In this document: piece after piece, positions 16,274 through 24,377 of the stretch
How positions within the stretch are numbered: position 1 is the stretch's first letter
Layout: every line of letters begins with the position of its first letter
Source: UBA1731 sp963653155
GTDB taxonomy: Bacteria; Verrucomicrobiota; Kiritimatiellia; RFP12; UBA1067
Assembly (NCBI GenBank): GCA_963653155.1
Contig: CAVJWR010000020.1
Location: 1 to 37,679, forward strand
DNA: 37,679 nt
Direction of reading: 5' to 3'
Position numbers and translations under genes: made by a program
The notes under the pieces: generated by a model
What the model was told of the DNA's origin: nothing
The model's input: only the letters and a program-made list of their open reading frames with translations
Database searches by the model: none

Positions 16274-17486
16274 TTTGTTTGCTCATTTCTTCGTTGTATA
16301 GATCCTCCCACTGGTTGAGGATCCGTTCTGTATTGCCCTCGGTGCGCACGACAATCCGGTTGAAGTCGAGCGCGTCCGGAAACTCCCTGTTGAAAAGGAA
16401 ACGCCTGCGGTTCCTGTCTGGCGGGCGCGAAAGCCTCTTGACGGAATCAAGCAGGAGCACTGCGGTGAAATACGTCGCCTTGGGAATCTTCAGCGACTTG
16501 AGCATCGCGCCGACGATATCCCTGTTCTTGCCGAGGGTGTCGTGCGCCCAGGCCGCGTGCAGGGCCGCAACCCTAAGGCCATTGGACACCTCGTACTTCT
16601 GCTTGGCCATAGATATCTCGTACCTGTCGAGCGTCGCAAGGTATTTCCAGGTGCGGGACTTCCTGCCGCCATCCTTGGCGATGAAGTCCGCAAGCTCCGG
16701 CATCAGGTCTCCCATCAGCCCGTATTCCCACATCATGCGGAATGCCGTCTCCGACTTCCCGTACGGGAAAAGGCGGAACACCTCTTCGCAGACTCGCGGA
16801 ACCGCAGCGGAGAGGATCATTCCGTGCAACTTCCTTATGGCCCTGGCCGTATCCTTCTCTATCTTGAAGTCAAGGCGAGAGGCGAACTTTATCGCCCGCA
16901 TCATTCGCACCGGATCCTCGCGGAACCGGATCATCGGGTCGCCTATCGACCTTATGAGCCTTTTGTCGAGATCCTTGAGTCCCCCGACCCAGTCTATGAC
17001 GGAATAGTCGCGTATGTTGTAGAACAGACCGTTCACCGTGAAGTCGCGGCGGTGCGCATCCGTCTCCGGCGTGCCAAACGTGTTGTCCTCGAAAGGCCCC
17101 TCTGCGGCATGCTCGATTATCTCCCCTACGGTCTGGGAGTTCTGCCGGAACGTGGCGGTCTCTATCACCTTCTGCCCGAAGCGGACATGCGCGAGACGGA
17201 AGCGGCGCCCTATGAGGAAACAGTTCCTGAACGCATGCTTGACCTCGCTTGGCTTGGCGCTCGTGCCTACATCGAAATCCTTCGGCGTCCTGCCAAGCAG
17301 CAGATCCCGCACTCCGCCACCAACAAGATACGCCGTGTACCCGAGCCTGTCGAGACGGTACAGCACCTTCAGCGCATCAGGATCTATGTTCCTCCGCGAA
17401 ATGCAATGATCCTGACGAGCCCTCACCACAGGCACGCCACGCTTGGCTTTCCTATTGCCTAAAAATCCAAACATTTGAAGGCGCAT
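16263..17486 (-). CDS. pcnB: Poly(A) polymerase / polynucleotide adenylyltransferase
   Basis: Adds adenosines to RNA 3' ends and promotes decay by exonucleases. The class II nucleotidyltransferase core is intact: LVGGGVRDLLLG, then DFDVGTSA with the two metal-binding aspartates. The following LIGRRFRLAHVRFG is the signature that separates poly(A) polymerases from CCA-adding enzymes. RDFTVNGLFYN, DPVRMMRAIKFASRLDF and a helical C-terminal part also fit. I start at the ATG at 17486 (407 residues); a TTG at 17513 would add 9 residues and an ATG at 17474 would remove 4. No start has a strong ribosome-binding site. metG ends 39 nt upstream. Confidence 0.88.
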   Translation of the reverse strand: MRLQMFGFLGNRKAKRGVPVVRARQDHCISRRNIDPDALKVLYRLDRLGYTAYLVGGGVRDLLLGRTPKDFDVGTSAKPSEVKHAFRNCFLIGRRFRLAHVRFGQKVIETATFRQNSQTVGEIIEHAAEGPFEDNTFGTPETDAHRRDFTVNGLFYNIRDYSVIDWVGGLKDLDKRLIRSIGDPMIRFREDPVRMMRAIKFASRLDFKIEKDTARAIRKLHGMILSAAVPRVCEEVFRLFPYGKSETAFRMMWEYGLMGDLMPELADFIAKDGGRKSRTWKYLATLDRYEISMAKQKYEVSNGLRVAALHAAWAHDTLGKNRDIVGAMLKSLKIPKATYFTAVLLLDSVKRLSRPPDRNRRRFLFNREFPDALDFNRIVVRTEGNTERILNQWEDLYNEEMSKQNEQ

Positions 17487-17525
17487 TATCTCAAACACTG
17501 CGGAAAAATGCAAGCGAACCGCGCA

Positions 17526-19631
17526 TCATGTCGCCTGGACGCCAGCCGCCACATCGTCGAGCGGCATCAGCACGCCGCCATCTTTGCCGGGCACGCCTGC
17601 ATACAGGATCATGCCTTCCGACACCCCCACGCTCATTTTCCTTGGGGCAAGGTTCGCCACGAAAAGCACGCTCTTGCCGACCATCGCCGACGGGTCTGGA
17701 TAGCTGCCCCGTATCCCGCTGAAAATCGTGCGCTTGCCGAGGGATCCGGCATCAAGCTCGAACTTGAGGAGCTTTGAGCTCTTCGGGACGATTTCGCAGG
17801 ACAGCACCTTGCCTATGCGAAGGTCAAGCTTCTCGAAATCGGCAAACTCGATCTCCTGCTTCAGTGGAGGCTGTGCCGCCGTCCCTTCCGCCGGGGCCGC
17901 AGTCCCCTTGGACTTGTTCTTGGATGAACGCGATTCGTGGGACACCTCGCCGCTCGACGCGGGCTTTACCTTGGCGGCCTCGACCATCGCCTCGACCTGC
18001 TCCGGCATTATGCGCGTGGCAAGGTATTCGTATTTTCCTATGGGCACGTTCTCCAGAGCCTTCTGCGCATCGTCCCAGCTCCAGTCGGCCTCGCCGAACA
18101 GCTTCGCCGCCTTCTTCGAATAGCTTGGGAGAATCGGCTTGAGGTAGATCGCAAGTATCCTGAATACATTGAGCGTGGCGGTCAGCGTTACGCGTGTCGC
18201 CTCCGCGTCCGTCTTGCACGTGAGCCACGGCTGACGACGGTCGAAATATTCGTTGGCGGCATCCGCTATCTTCGCGATCTCCACAGGCACCTGCGAGAAT
18301 CGACGCGCCTCATAGTGCGCCGCAATCGCATCCGCCCTGGACTGCGCAAGCGCCACAAGGTTGCGCCCCTCATCGTCAAGAGTCCCCAGTCGGCCTCCAA
18401 GCGCAGGCACCTTGTTGAGCATCTGTGCGCCGCGAGAAGCGAGATTGGTGATCTTCCCGACGAGATCCGAGTTGACCCTGAAGGTGAAGTCTACGAGGTT
18501 CAGGTCCTGATCGTCTATCGTGCCAGGCGATTTGCAGGCATAATAGTAGCGAAGCGCCTCGGCAGGAAGATGGTCGAGATACGTGCGGGCGTTTATGAAT
18601 GTGCCCTTCGACTTCGACATCTTCTCGCCGTTGACGGTGAGGAAGCCGTGGACGAACACCTTGGTGGGAGTCTGGAATCCTCCGACATGGAGCATGCCCG
18701 GCCAGAAAAGGCAGTGGAAGCGTATGATGTCCTTGCCGATGAAATGGTATATCTCCGGAACCTTCACGCCGGACGGGACTTCGCCATCGGATGACGGCCA
18801 CCACTCCTCCAGCCTCTCGCCGTTTTTCTTGCACCAGTTGGCGAGTGACGCTATGTAGCCGATCGGGGCATCCACCCACACGTAGAAGAACTTGCCGGGA
18901 TGCCCAGGTATCTCGAAACCGAAGTATGGCGCATCGCGGCTTATGCACCAGCCGCGCAACGGCTCGCTGAACCATTCGAGAAGCTTGTTGGACACATCGC
19001 TCGTCGTATGCTCTGGAAGCCACTTGCGAAGATATTTCTTGAACGGCTCAAGCTCGAAATAGAGATGCTCCGAATCCTTCGCGGAGGGAGAACTGCCGCA
19101 CACGGTACAGCGTGGCGAGCCCAATTCCTCTGCGGCATACGTGGAACCGCACTTGTCGCAGCTATCCCCGTACTGGCCCTCTGCGCCACACTTGGGACAC
19201 GTCCCCTTCACGAAACGGTCTGGGAGGAACATCCCGCACTTCGGGCACCACAGCTGGGGCGAAGTGCGCGTCGTTATCGCGCCGCTCTTCTCCATTGCCG
19301 CGAAGAACCGCTCGGACAGCTTCTTGTTCTCCGGCGTGTTTGTAGTGTAGTAGTTGTCGAACTCTACTTCGAAATCGGTGAAGTCCCTCAGATGCTGGTC
19401 ATGGCTGCGGGCAATCAGTGTCTCCGGCGTTATGCCCTCGTTGCGCGCCCTTATCATGATTGGCGTACCATGCGTATCATCTGCGCAAACATACACGCAT
19501 CTGTTGCCGCGCATCTTCTGGAACCGCACCCAGAAATCCGTCTGAAGATACTCCACCAGATGCCCAAGGTGAATATCCCCGTTTGCATAGGGCAACGCAC
19601 TGGTCACGACAATTTTTCTGTTTTCAACCAT
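17526..19631 (-). CDS. metG: Methionine-tRNA ligase with C-terminal tRNA-binding domain
   Basis: Charges tRNA-Met. The 701-residue protein has the class I HIGH-type motif in ANGDIHLGHLVEY, the KMSKS loop as GEKMSKSKGTF, and a zinc knuckle with several CxxC pairs (CPKCGMFLPD, CPKCGAEG, CDKCG, CTVCG). It also has the anticodon-binding helical domain and a C-terminal EMAPII/Trbp111-like OB domain (FEKLDLRIGKVLSCEIV, ending KMSVGVSEGMILYAG) after a Lys/Ala/Glu-rich linker. I start at MVENRK (ATG 19631); an open frame 20 codons longer would overlap the promoter. It is the first gene of a set running to pheT. Confidence 0.96.
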   Translation of the reverse strand: MVENRKIVVTSALPYANGDIHLGHLVEYLQTDFWVRFQKMRGNRCVYVCADDTHGTPIMIRARNEGITPETLIARSHDQHLRDFTDFEVEFDNYYTTNTPENKKLSERFFAAMEKSGAITTRTSPQLWCPKCGMFLPDRFVKGTCPKCGAEGQYGDSCDKCGSTYAAEELGSPRCTVCGSSPSAKDSEHLYFELEPFKKYLRKWLPEHTTSDVSNKLLEWFSEPLRGWCISRDAPYFGFEIPGHPGKFFYVWVDAPIGYIASLANWCKKNGERLEEWWPSSDGEVPSGVKVPEIYHFIGKDIIRFHCLFWPGMLHVGGFQTPTKVFVHGFLTVNGEKMSKSKGTFINARTYLDHLPAEALRYYYACKSPGTIDDQDLNLVDFTFRVNSDLVGKITNLASRGAQMLNKVPALGGRLGTLDDEGRNLVALAQSRADAIAAHYEARRFSQVPVEIAKIADAANEYFDRRQPWLTCKTDAEATRVTLTATLNVFRILAIYLKPILPSYSKKAAKLFGEADWSWDDAQKALENVPIGKYEYLATRIMPEQVEAMVEAAKVKPASSGEVSHESRSSKNKSKGTAAPAEGTAAQPPLKQEIEFADFEKLDLRIGKVLSCEIVPKSSKLLKFELDAGSLGKRTIFSGIRGSYPDPSAMVGKSVLFVANLAPRKMSVGVSEGMILYAGVPGKDGGVLMPLDDVAAGVQAT

Positions 19632-19662
19632 ATCGTGTTCTGTTCTCCAAATAAGGGTTTGG

Positions 19663-19691
19663 ATTATACCAAATAACGATTTGTGGCGCAA
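19663..19691 (-). promoter_or_regulatory. metG: Sigma-70-type promoter of metG
   Basis: Minus-strand TTGCGC (19691-19686) and TATAAT (19668-19663) are 17 bp apart. The predicted leader is about 25 nt and includes GGAGAA. The -35 box is made of the 3' arm of the hairpin that follows hisA. Confidence 0.6.
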
Positions 19692-19699
19692 TCTGCGCC
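19685..19699 (-). terminator. Hairpin between hisA and metG
   Basis: A perfect 6-bp stem GGCGCA/TGCGCC with a GAT loop lies about 36 nt past the hisA stop. There is no U-run behind it. It overlaps the metG -35 box, so it could act at the RNA level for hisA or as an operator-like palindrome. Confidence 0.35.
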
Positions 19700-19734
19700 G
19701 CCATGCGACCGCATTTGGCTGGGAATGTACGGCT

Positions 19735-20475
19735 TTAGGCGTGAAGGTCCCGGATCGCGGCTTCGTTCATCGCGGACAGCGAGGTTCGGCCGTCGTACAG
19801 GGCCTTGCCGACAATGGCCGCCCGCAGGTTGGCCTTTCCGAGCTTGCGCAGGTTCAGCACGTCTTCAGGCGTTGATACGCCGCCGGAAGCCGTTATCTCG
19901 CATGAGGGAGCGGCATCGCATATCGCCGCCATCTGCTCAAGGTTCGGCCCGCCAAGCATGCCGTCCGTAGCTGTATCGGTGTAGATTATCGTCTTCACGC
20001 CCATCGCCGCGACCGCACGGGCGAGTTCCGTCGCCAGGGTCTTCGAGGTCTCCACCCAACCGCGAGTCTGCACGAAGCCACCTCTCGCATCGATCCCAAC
20101 GGCGATCCTGTCGCCGTATATCTCCACCGAACTGGCCAGGAACTCCGGATCGTCAAGCGCAGCCGAGCCGATTATGGCGCGTGTCGCGCCGGCATCAAGC
20201 ACAGCCGAAAGGGCCTCCGGCGTACGGAGACCGCCACCGACCTCCACAGGCCCGCCAAACGCCTTGATTATCTGCGCTATCACGGCGGCATGCCTGGGCG
20301 TCCCCGCGAAAGCGCCATCGAGATCCACCACATGCAGCTCTTGTCCGCCCTGTCTGCGCCAATCTGCGGCCTGCGAGGCCGGATCGTCGCCATACACCGT
20401 CACATCGTCCTCGCGCCCCTGTCTCAGGCGCACGCACTTGCCGCCCTTCAGATCTATTGCTGGAAGTATTACCAT
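19735..20475 (-). CDS. hisA: ProFAR isomerase (phosphoribosylformimino-AICAR ribotide isomerase)
   Basis: Fourth enzymatic step of histidine synthesis: Amadori isomerisation of ProFAR to PRFAR. The 246-residue TIM barrel shows PAIDLKGGKCVRLRQG with the catalytic Asp near the N-terminus, VVDLDGAFAG, VGGGLRT, DARGGFVQTRGW and YTDTATDGMLGGPN with the second catalytic Asp. The start is the ATG at 20475, one base after the hisB stop; a longer upstream frame runs through hisB and is not needed. The phosphate-binding loops ASGGV and AIVGKALY are present. Confidence 0.94.
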   Translation of the reverse strand: MVILPAIDLKGGKCVRLRQGREDDVTVYGDDPASQAADWRRQGGQELHVVDLDGAFAGTPRHAAVIAQIIKAFGGPVEVGGGLRTPEALSAVLDAGATRAIIGSAALDDPEFLASSVEIYGDRIAVGIDARGGFVQTRGWVETSKTLATELARAVAAMGVKTIIYTDTATDGMLGGPNLEQMAAICDAAPSCEITASGGVSTPEDVLNLRKLGKANLRAAIVGKALYDGRTSLSAMNEAAIRDLHA

Positions 20476-20476
20476 A

Positions 20477-21061
20477 TCAGATTGTACCCTTTGACGACGG
20501 GATCCCCTTCTCCCTGGGATCTTTGGACACCGCCTGACGCAGTGCGCGGGCGAAGGACTTGAACACGCCTTCGCAGACATGGTGCGCCTCATCGCCGTAT
20601 ATCTCGCGAAGATGCACGTTCATGCGTCCCTCCACCGAGACCGCGCGGAAGAATTCCTCAAGCAGCTTCACCTCGAAATCGCGCACCATCATGTGCTTCT
20701 TGCCGGACGCGAATACGATGAAGGGCCGCCCGCCCAAGTCGATGGAGGTTTCGCAAAGCGCCTCGTCCATCGGTATGGACGCAAACCCGTAGCGAACGAT
20801 TCCCCTGCGGTCACCCAATGCCTGGTTGAGGGCCTGCCCGAACACGAGACCTACATCTTCCACCGTATGGTGGTAATCCACATCGAGGTCGCCGACCGCT
20901 TTCACCGACAGGTCGAGAAGCGCATGCTTCTTGAGCAGTTCAAGCATATGGTTGAAGAATCCTATGCCGGTATCGATGGTTCCCTCCCCGGAACCGTCAA
21001 GGTCGAGAGACAAGGATATCTTCGTCTCCCTGGTGTTTCGTTCAATCGCCGCCCTGCGCAT
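20477..21061 (-). CDS. hisB: Imidazoleglycerol-phosphate dehydratase (monofunctional)
   Basis: Dehydrates imidazole glycerol phosphate in histidine synthesis. The 194-residue protein carries the His/Glu-rich Mn-binding signatures FFNHMLELLKKHA, DYHHTVEDVG and the C-terminal DEAHHVCEGVFKSFARALR. It has no phosphatase domain, unlike the bifunctional enterobacterial enzyme. The ATG at 21061 has AAAGGAGG 6 nt upstream, so I reject a start 27 codons earlier. It overlaps the end of lspA by 20 nt. Only hisB and hisA of the pathway are here, so the his genes are dispersed. Confidence 0.95.
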   Translation of the reverse strand: MRRAAIERNTRETKISLSLDLDGSGEGTIDTGIGFFNHMLELLKKHALLDLSVKAVGDLDVDYHHTVEDVGLVFGQALNQALGDRRGIVRYGFASIPMDEALCETSIDLGGRPFIVFASGKKHMMVRDFEVKLLEEFFRAVSVEGRMNVHLREIYGDEAHHVCEGVFKSFARALRQAVSKDPREKGIPSSKGTI

Positions 21062-21587
21062 CGCCAGCCTCCTTTGCCTTAGCTTTCGTTCCCATTGCGG
21101 AATCCAGTTTCCCGCATTCCCTTTCGGACGGATCGCGCACAAGCACAGATGCGGCTATGAGCATGGCCGCCGCAATGGTTATGCAGGAATCCGCCACATT
21201 GAAGCAGGGAAAATGGTGTGTACCCCAATGGAAGTCAAACATGTCCACCACAAAACCGTAATAGAGCCGATCTATCAGATTCCCAAGGATGCCTGCGTAG
21301 AGAAGCGTCTCTGTCGCAAAGCCGAACCTTCCGGAGGGAAACACGCTCCGCCGCTTCCATAGGAGCAGCAAAAACGCCACGACGGCGAACGCCGCCAACG
21401 GCCACACATGCCCCTGGAACATGCCCCACGCACATCCCCGGTTCTCGACGTACGCGAGATTGAAGAACGGGAATACCGAAACCGCCGCCCCACCCCTTAG
21501 CCGCTGCATGGCCCACGCCTTGACGATCTGGTCAAGCAGGAGCAGATTCACGATCACTGCGAACGAGGAGACGAATCGGCGCATCAC
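21042..21587 (-). CDS. lspA: Lipoprotein signal peptidase (signal peptidase II)
   Basis: Inner-membrane aspartic protease that cuts signal peptides of diacylated prolipoproteins. The 181-residue protein has four hydrophobic spans and the family signatures NLAYVENRGCAWGMF, GILGNLIDRL, VVDMFDFHWG and FNVADSCI; the catalytic aspartates are Asp115 and Asp133. The Lys-rich tail after residue 150 is longer than usual. The start is GTG at 21587 or the ATG one codon later. It lies 8 nt after the dksA-like gene. Several lipobox proteins in this window would be its clients. Confidence 0.95.
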   Translation of the reverse strand: MMRRFVSSFAVIVNLLLLDQIVKAWAMQRLRGGAAVSVFPFFNLAYVENRGCAWGMFQGHVWPLAAFAVVAFLLLLWKRRSVFPSGRFGFATETLLYAGILGNLIDRLYYGFVVDMFDFHWGTHHFPCFNVADSCITIAAAMLIAASVLVRDPSERECGKLDSAMGTKAKAKEAGDAQGGD

Positions 21588-21595
21588 CTATGGCC

Positions 21596-22279
21596 CTACA
21601 CGATGGAGTCGGGCTTCGACTCCATCGCACGCTGGCATTCCATGCAGGTATGCGCAAACGGAAGATGCTGGAGCCGCGCCTTGCGGATAAGCTGGCCGCA
21701 CACGCTGCATATGCCGTAAGAGCCGTCGTCGATCCTGTGAAGAGCTTCGTCGATCTTCTGAAGGGTCTTGTTCTGCTCTCCCACCTGACCGAGGTTCTGG
21801 AGACGCATGAAGCTGTCGCTTCCATCCTCATCCTCGCCGGCACGGTCGATGGTCTGTTCAAGCGCGTTGGTCTTCAGCGTCGCCGTCTTGCCTACGATCG
21901 AATGGCGCAATGCTATAAGCGACTTGCGGAACTGCGCGAGGTCGGCATCCGGGAACTTAAGCGTGGCGCTTCCCTTAGCCCTGGAGGTTGGCCGCTTGGA
22001 GAGCTTCACTTCGCCATCCGTGGATACGGTAGACTTTCTGGCCTCCTCGGCAAGCTGCTCGTCCTTCATGGACTCGGCGAACGCAAAGGCGAAATCCTTG
22101 GAGTCGTTTTCGAAAAGCTCCTCCTGCGCGATAGCCTGGGCAGACTTCATCACCATCTTCTTCATCTTCGGGGAAGCCTTCTTGGCCTTCTTCTCGGCAA
22201 TGTCCGCCGCGACGATCTTCCTAACGGCCGTGGCCCCCGCCGTCGCGGCCCTTCTGGCAGACTTCTTTGTGATAGTCAT
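21596..22279 (-). CDS. DksA/TraR-type zinc-finger transcription regulator
   Basis: A 227-residue protein whose C-terminal half matches the DksA/TraR family: a coiled-coil stretch (residues 112-185), DEALHRIDDGSYGICSVCG, and a C4 zinc finger at Cys191, Cys194, Cys212 and Cys215 with the typical LPFAHTCMEC. These proteins bind in the RNA polymerase secondary channel and modulate ppGpp responses or act in regulation. The first 110 residues are an extra Lys/Ala-rich basic extension absent from E. coli DksA. GGAGG lies 7 nt before the ATG. It follows greA, so two secondary-channel factors are co-transcribed. Confidence 0.88.
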   Translation of the reverse strand: MTITKKSARRAATAGATAVRKIVAADIAEKKAKKASPKMKKMVMKSAQAIAQEELFENDSKDFAFAFAESMKDEQLAEEARKSTVSTDGEVKLSKRPTSRAKGSATLKFPDADLAQFRKSLIALRHSIVGKTATLKTNALEQTIDRAGEDEDGSDSFMRLQNLGQVGEQNKTLQKIDEALHRIDDGSYGICSVCGQLIRKARLQHLPFAHTCMECQRAMESKPDSIV

Positions 22280-22297
22280 CTCAAACCCTCCTGTAGA

Positions 22298-24307
22298 CTA
22301 ACCCTTGATCCAGGCCTTCAACTCATCCGTAAGGGCCTCCACGCGCTCGACCTTCGCCGCCACGGCGTTTCCGTCGGCATCGGTAAGCTCAACGGCTTCG
22401 CCGGGCTTCTTGCCGAGAAGGTTCGCGGCAAGCCTCGTCCCGGAGGATATGATGCCGAGCGACGGTTCGTTGTCCCATTCGCCAAGCACGACAAAGCGCT
22501 TTTCGCCGCTTTCGGACGAAAGGATGGCGATCGTGCCCATGCGGACCTCGTCCGTCTCGACGTTCTCGAACAGCGTGGCAGACACTTCGTCGAGATCCTT
22601 CTGCATGAGCGACTGCTTCTGCAGAAGCGCGCGCTGCTCGTCCTTCGCATACTGGTATTCGGCGTTTTCGCTGAGGTCGCCGTAGCCACGGGCGAACTCG
22701 ATGCGGCGCGTGTTCTCCGGCATGTCCACCGTGACGAGCTTTTCGTACGCCGCCTTCTTTTCGTTGTAGCTGCGCTGCGACGTGACACGGGCGACGGACT
22801 TCTTCTCGACATGCTTCACCACGTGCGACGCAAGCGCGGGGTCGAGCTTGGTCATGCGCACCGTAATCGTGCGGTGCGTTGCCGGGCTCCACGCCGTGGA
22901 TGCCTGGAAGCGCTCGAACACCTGGATCTTCTCGTTCTGCCCAAGGCGGCTGAAGATATCCTCAAGCCAGCTCTTGTCCGCGAACAGGCGGCGGATCACG
23001 TTCTGCATCTTCAGCGTCTCGCCCGTCTGCCGGCCCTCGCCAAGGGCAATGGCGTGTTGCAGGATCGCGACGAGCGGCGGCAGCTTGCCCCACTTCTTGA
23101 AGTCGTCGTAGCGGCCAAGCACGCACGTGACCAGCGTTGCCGGCGGATGGGGTTCGTTAAGCAATGCCGCCACAGCCTCTTCGCAATCGGCATCCGAGGA
23201 AAAGAATTTGAGCGTTTCGACCAGAAGCGTGAAGTTCATCTTCGGGATCGCCTCGAAGAGCCTATGCTTGGTCTCTTCACGGTTCTCCGCAGTCATGAAC
23301 ACCACAAGGTTGCCGATGTCGCGGGCCGGCAATGTACGCGCGGCGGCAAGATACCTGTCGCCTTCCCACAGGTAGTTGCGGCACTTCGATGTGGGCGGAA
23401 CTTCAAGCTTGAGCGCATCCACGCAGAACGCGAGCCGAGCATAGAGGGCATCATCGACGCCACGCGCCCCCTTGAGCGCAAATTCGAGGCGATCCGAGAA
23501 TTTCGCACGGGCTGCCTCGTCGAGGGACTTCATGCGGTCAGTCCCTTCAAGCTCCTTTATCGCGGAGAGGATGGACTTCGGATCCTTCATCTGCGAGAAC
23601 GCGGTGAACCAGCTGTCGCCATACGTCTCGGCGGATGCCTTGAGGTGTATGGGTTCTGCCCTGCGGGCCGGGATTTCGACAAGCCTATCCTTCTTGAGGT
23701 CGGTGCGGGCATGATCCCAGAACTGCTTCCAGTTCGCGCTCTTCACGAACCCGTGCTTTGCGCACTCCTCCTCAAGGCGCGTGACGGGCATGTCGCCGAA
23801 GCTCTTGAGCATCGCCTTTACGAACTCTCCGGGCTGCTCCTTGATCATCGCCTCCACGCGGGCCGGATCCGCCGCAGCCGTCACGAGGATGTGATCCTCG
23901 GGCGCGATCACAAGCATTTCGCAAGCCGCATCAAAGGTCAGCTGGTGCCCCTTGCGCGTCTTGAAGTCAACGGTGATCTTGCGGTAGAAGTAGTCAAGGC
24001 GCTTGATCTCGCCAAGCCCCCACGCCGCATTGAGCACTCGCGTGCCTGGCACAAAGGCGATAAGCTTCTCAAGCCGCGCAAGCGATTCCTGAAGGGGGCG
24101 GGAGCCGAATCCCACGGAATCCACAAAAGAAAGAAGAAGGCGGTCTTTTGTCGCCTTCTTCAGAATCTCCCGCACACCTGCGGACTGGAGGTTGGTGGTG
24201 AGAACATCCTTGTTGGTCTTGATCATCTTCAACGCGCCCATAAAATCCTGGGCTTCCGTCTTCAATTGGAGCTCTGCCGCCAGATCTTCCATCTTCCTGT
24301 CTGCCAT
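22298..24307 (-). CDS. greA: Transcript cleavage factor GreA with a long N-terminal extension
   Basis: A 669-residue protein whose last 160 residues are GreA. They contain the coiled coil with the acidic tip GYGDLSENAEYQYAKDE, which activates RNA polymerase's own cleavage of backtracked RNA, and the FKBP-like C-terminal domain (VRMGTIAILS, YPPG-like ISSGTRLAANLLGKKPGE). The first 500 residues are mostly helical with repeat-like pairs. A small beta-rich segment around residues 90-135 (PGTRVLNAAWGLGEIKRLDYF, then HQLTFDAACEML) resembles an SH3/Tudor-like module. Standard GreA has about 158 residues; Chlamydia has a similarly enlarged form. GGAGG lies 10 nt before the ATG. It is the first gene of greA-dksA-lspA-hisBA. 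Confidence 0.85.
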   Translation of the reverse strand: MADRKMEDLAAELQLKTEAQDFMGALKMIKTNKDVLTTNLQSAGVREILKKATKDRLLLSFVDSVGFGSRPLQESLARLEKLIAFVPGTRVLNAAWGLGEIKRLDYFYRKITVDFKTRKGHQLTFDAACEMLVIAPEDHILVTAAADPARVEAMIKEQPGEFVKAMLKSFGDMPVTRLEEECAKHGFVKSANWKQFWDHARTDLKKDRLVEIPARRAEPIHLKASAETYGDSWFTAFSQMKDPKSILSAIKELEGTDRMKSLDEAARAKFSDRLEFALKGARGVDDALYARLAFCVDALKLEVPPTSKCRNYLWEGDRYLAAARTLPARDIGNLVVFMTAENREETKHRLFEAIPKMNFTLLVETLKFFSSDADCEEAVAALLNEPHPPATLVTCVLGRYDDFKKWGKLPPLVAILQHAIALGEGRQTGETLKMQNVIRRLFADKSWLEDIFSRLGQNEKIQVFERFQASTAWSPATHRTITVRMTKLDPALASHVVKHVEKKSVARVTSQRSYNEKKAAYEKLVTVDMPENTRRIEFARGYGDLSENAEYQYAKDEQRALLQKQSLMQKDLDEVSATLFENVETDEVRMGTIAILSSESGEKRFVVLGEWDNEPSLGIISSGTRLAANLLGKKPGEAVELTDADGNAVAAKVERVEALTDELKAWIKG

Positions 24308-24348
24308 GGAACCTCGTCCCTCCTATTTCGTGTAAAAAAGTGGTTTGA

Positions 24349-24377
24349 ATTGTATCATTTCCGGCTCTTGTTTGCAA
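24349..24377 (-). promoter_or_regulatory. greA: Sigma-70-type promoter of the greA operon
   Basis: Minus-strand TTGCAA (24377-24372) and TACAAT (24354-24349) are 17 bp apart. They overlap the last codons and stop of recO. The leader of about 35 nt includes TTTTTT and GGAGGG. Confidence 0.55.

Noticed and set aside
16263..17486. CCA-adding tRNA nucleotidyltransferase
   Set aside because: The GRRFRLAHVRFG segment is the poly(A) polymerase signature, and the C-terminal part fits PcnB better.
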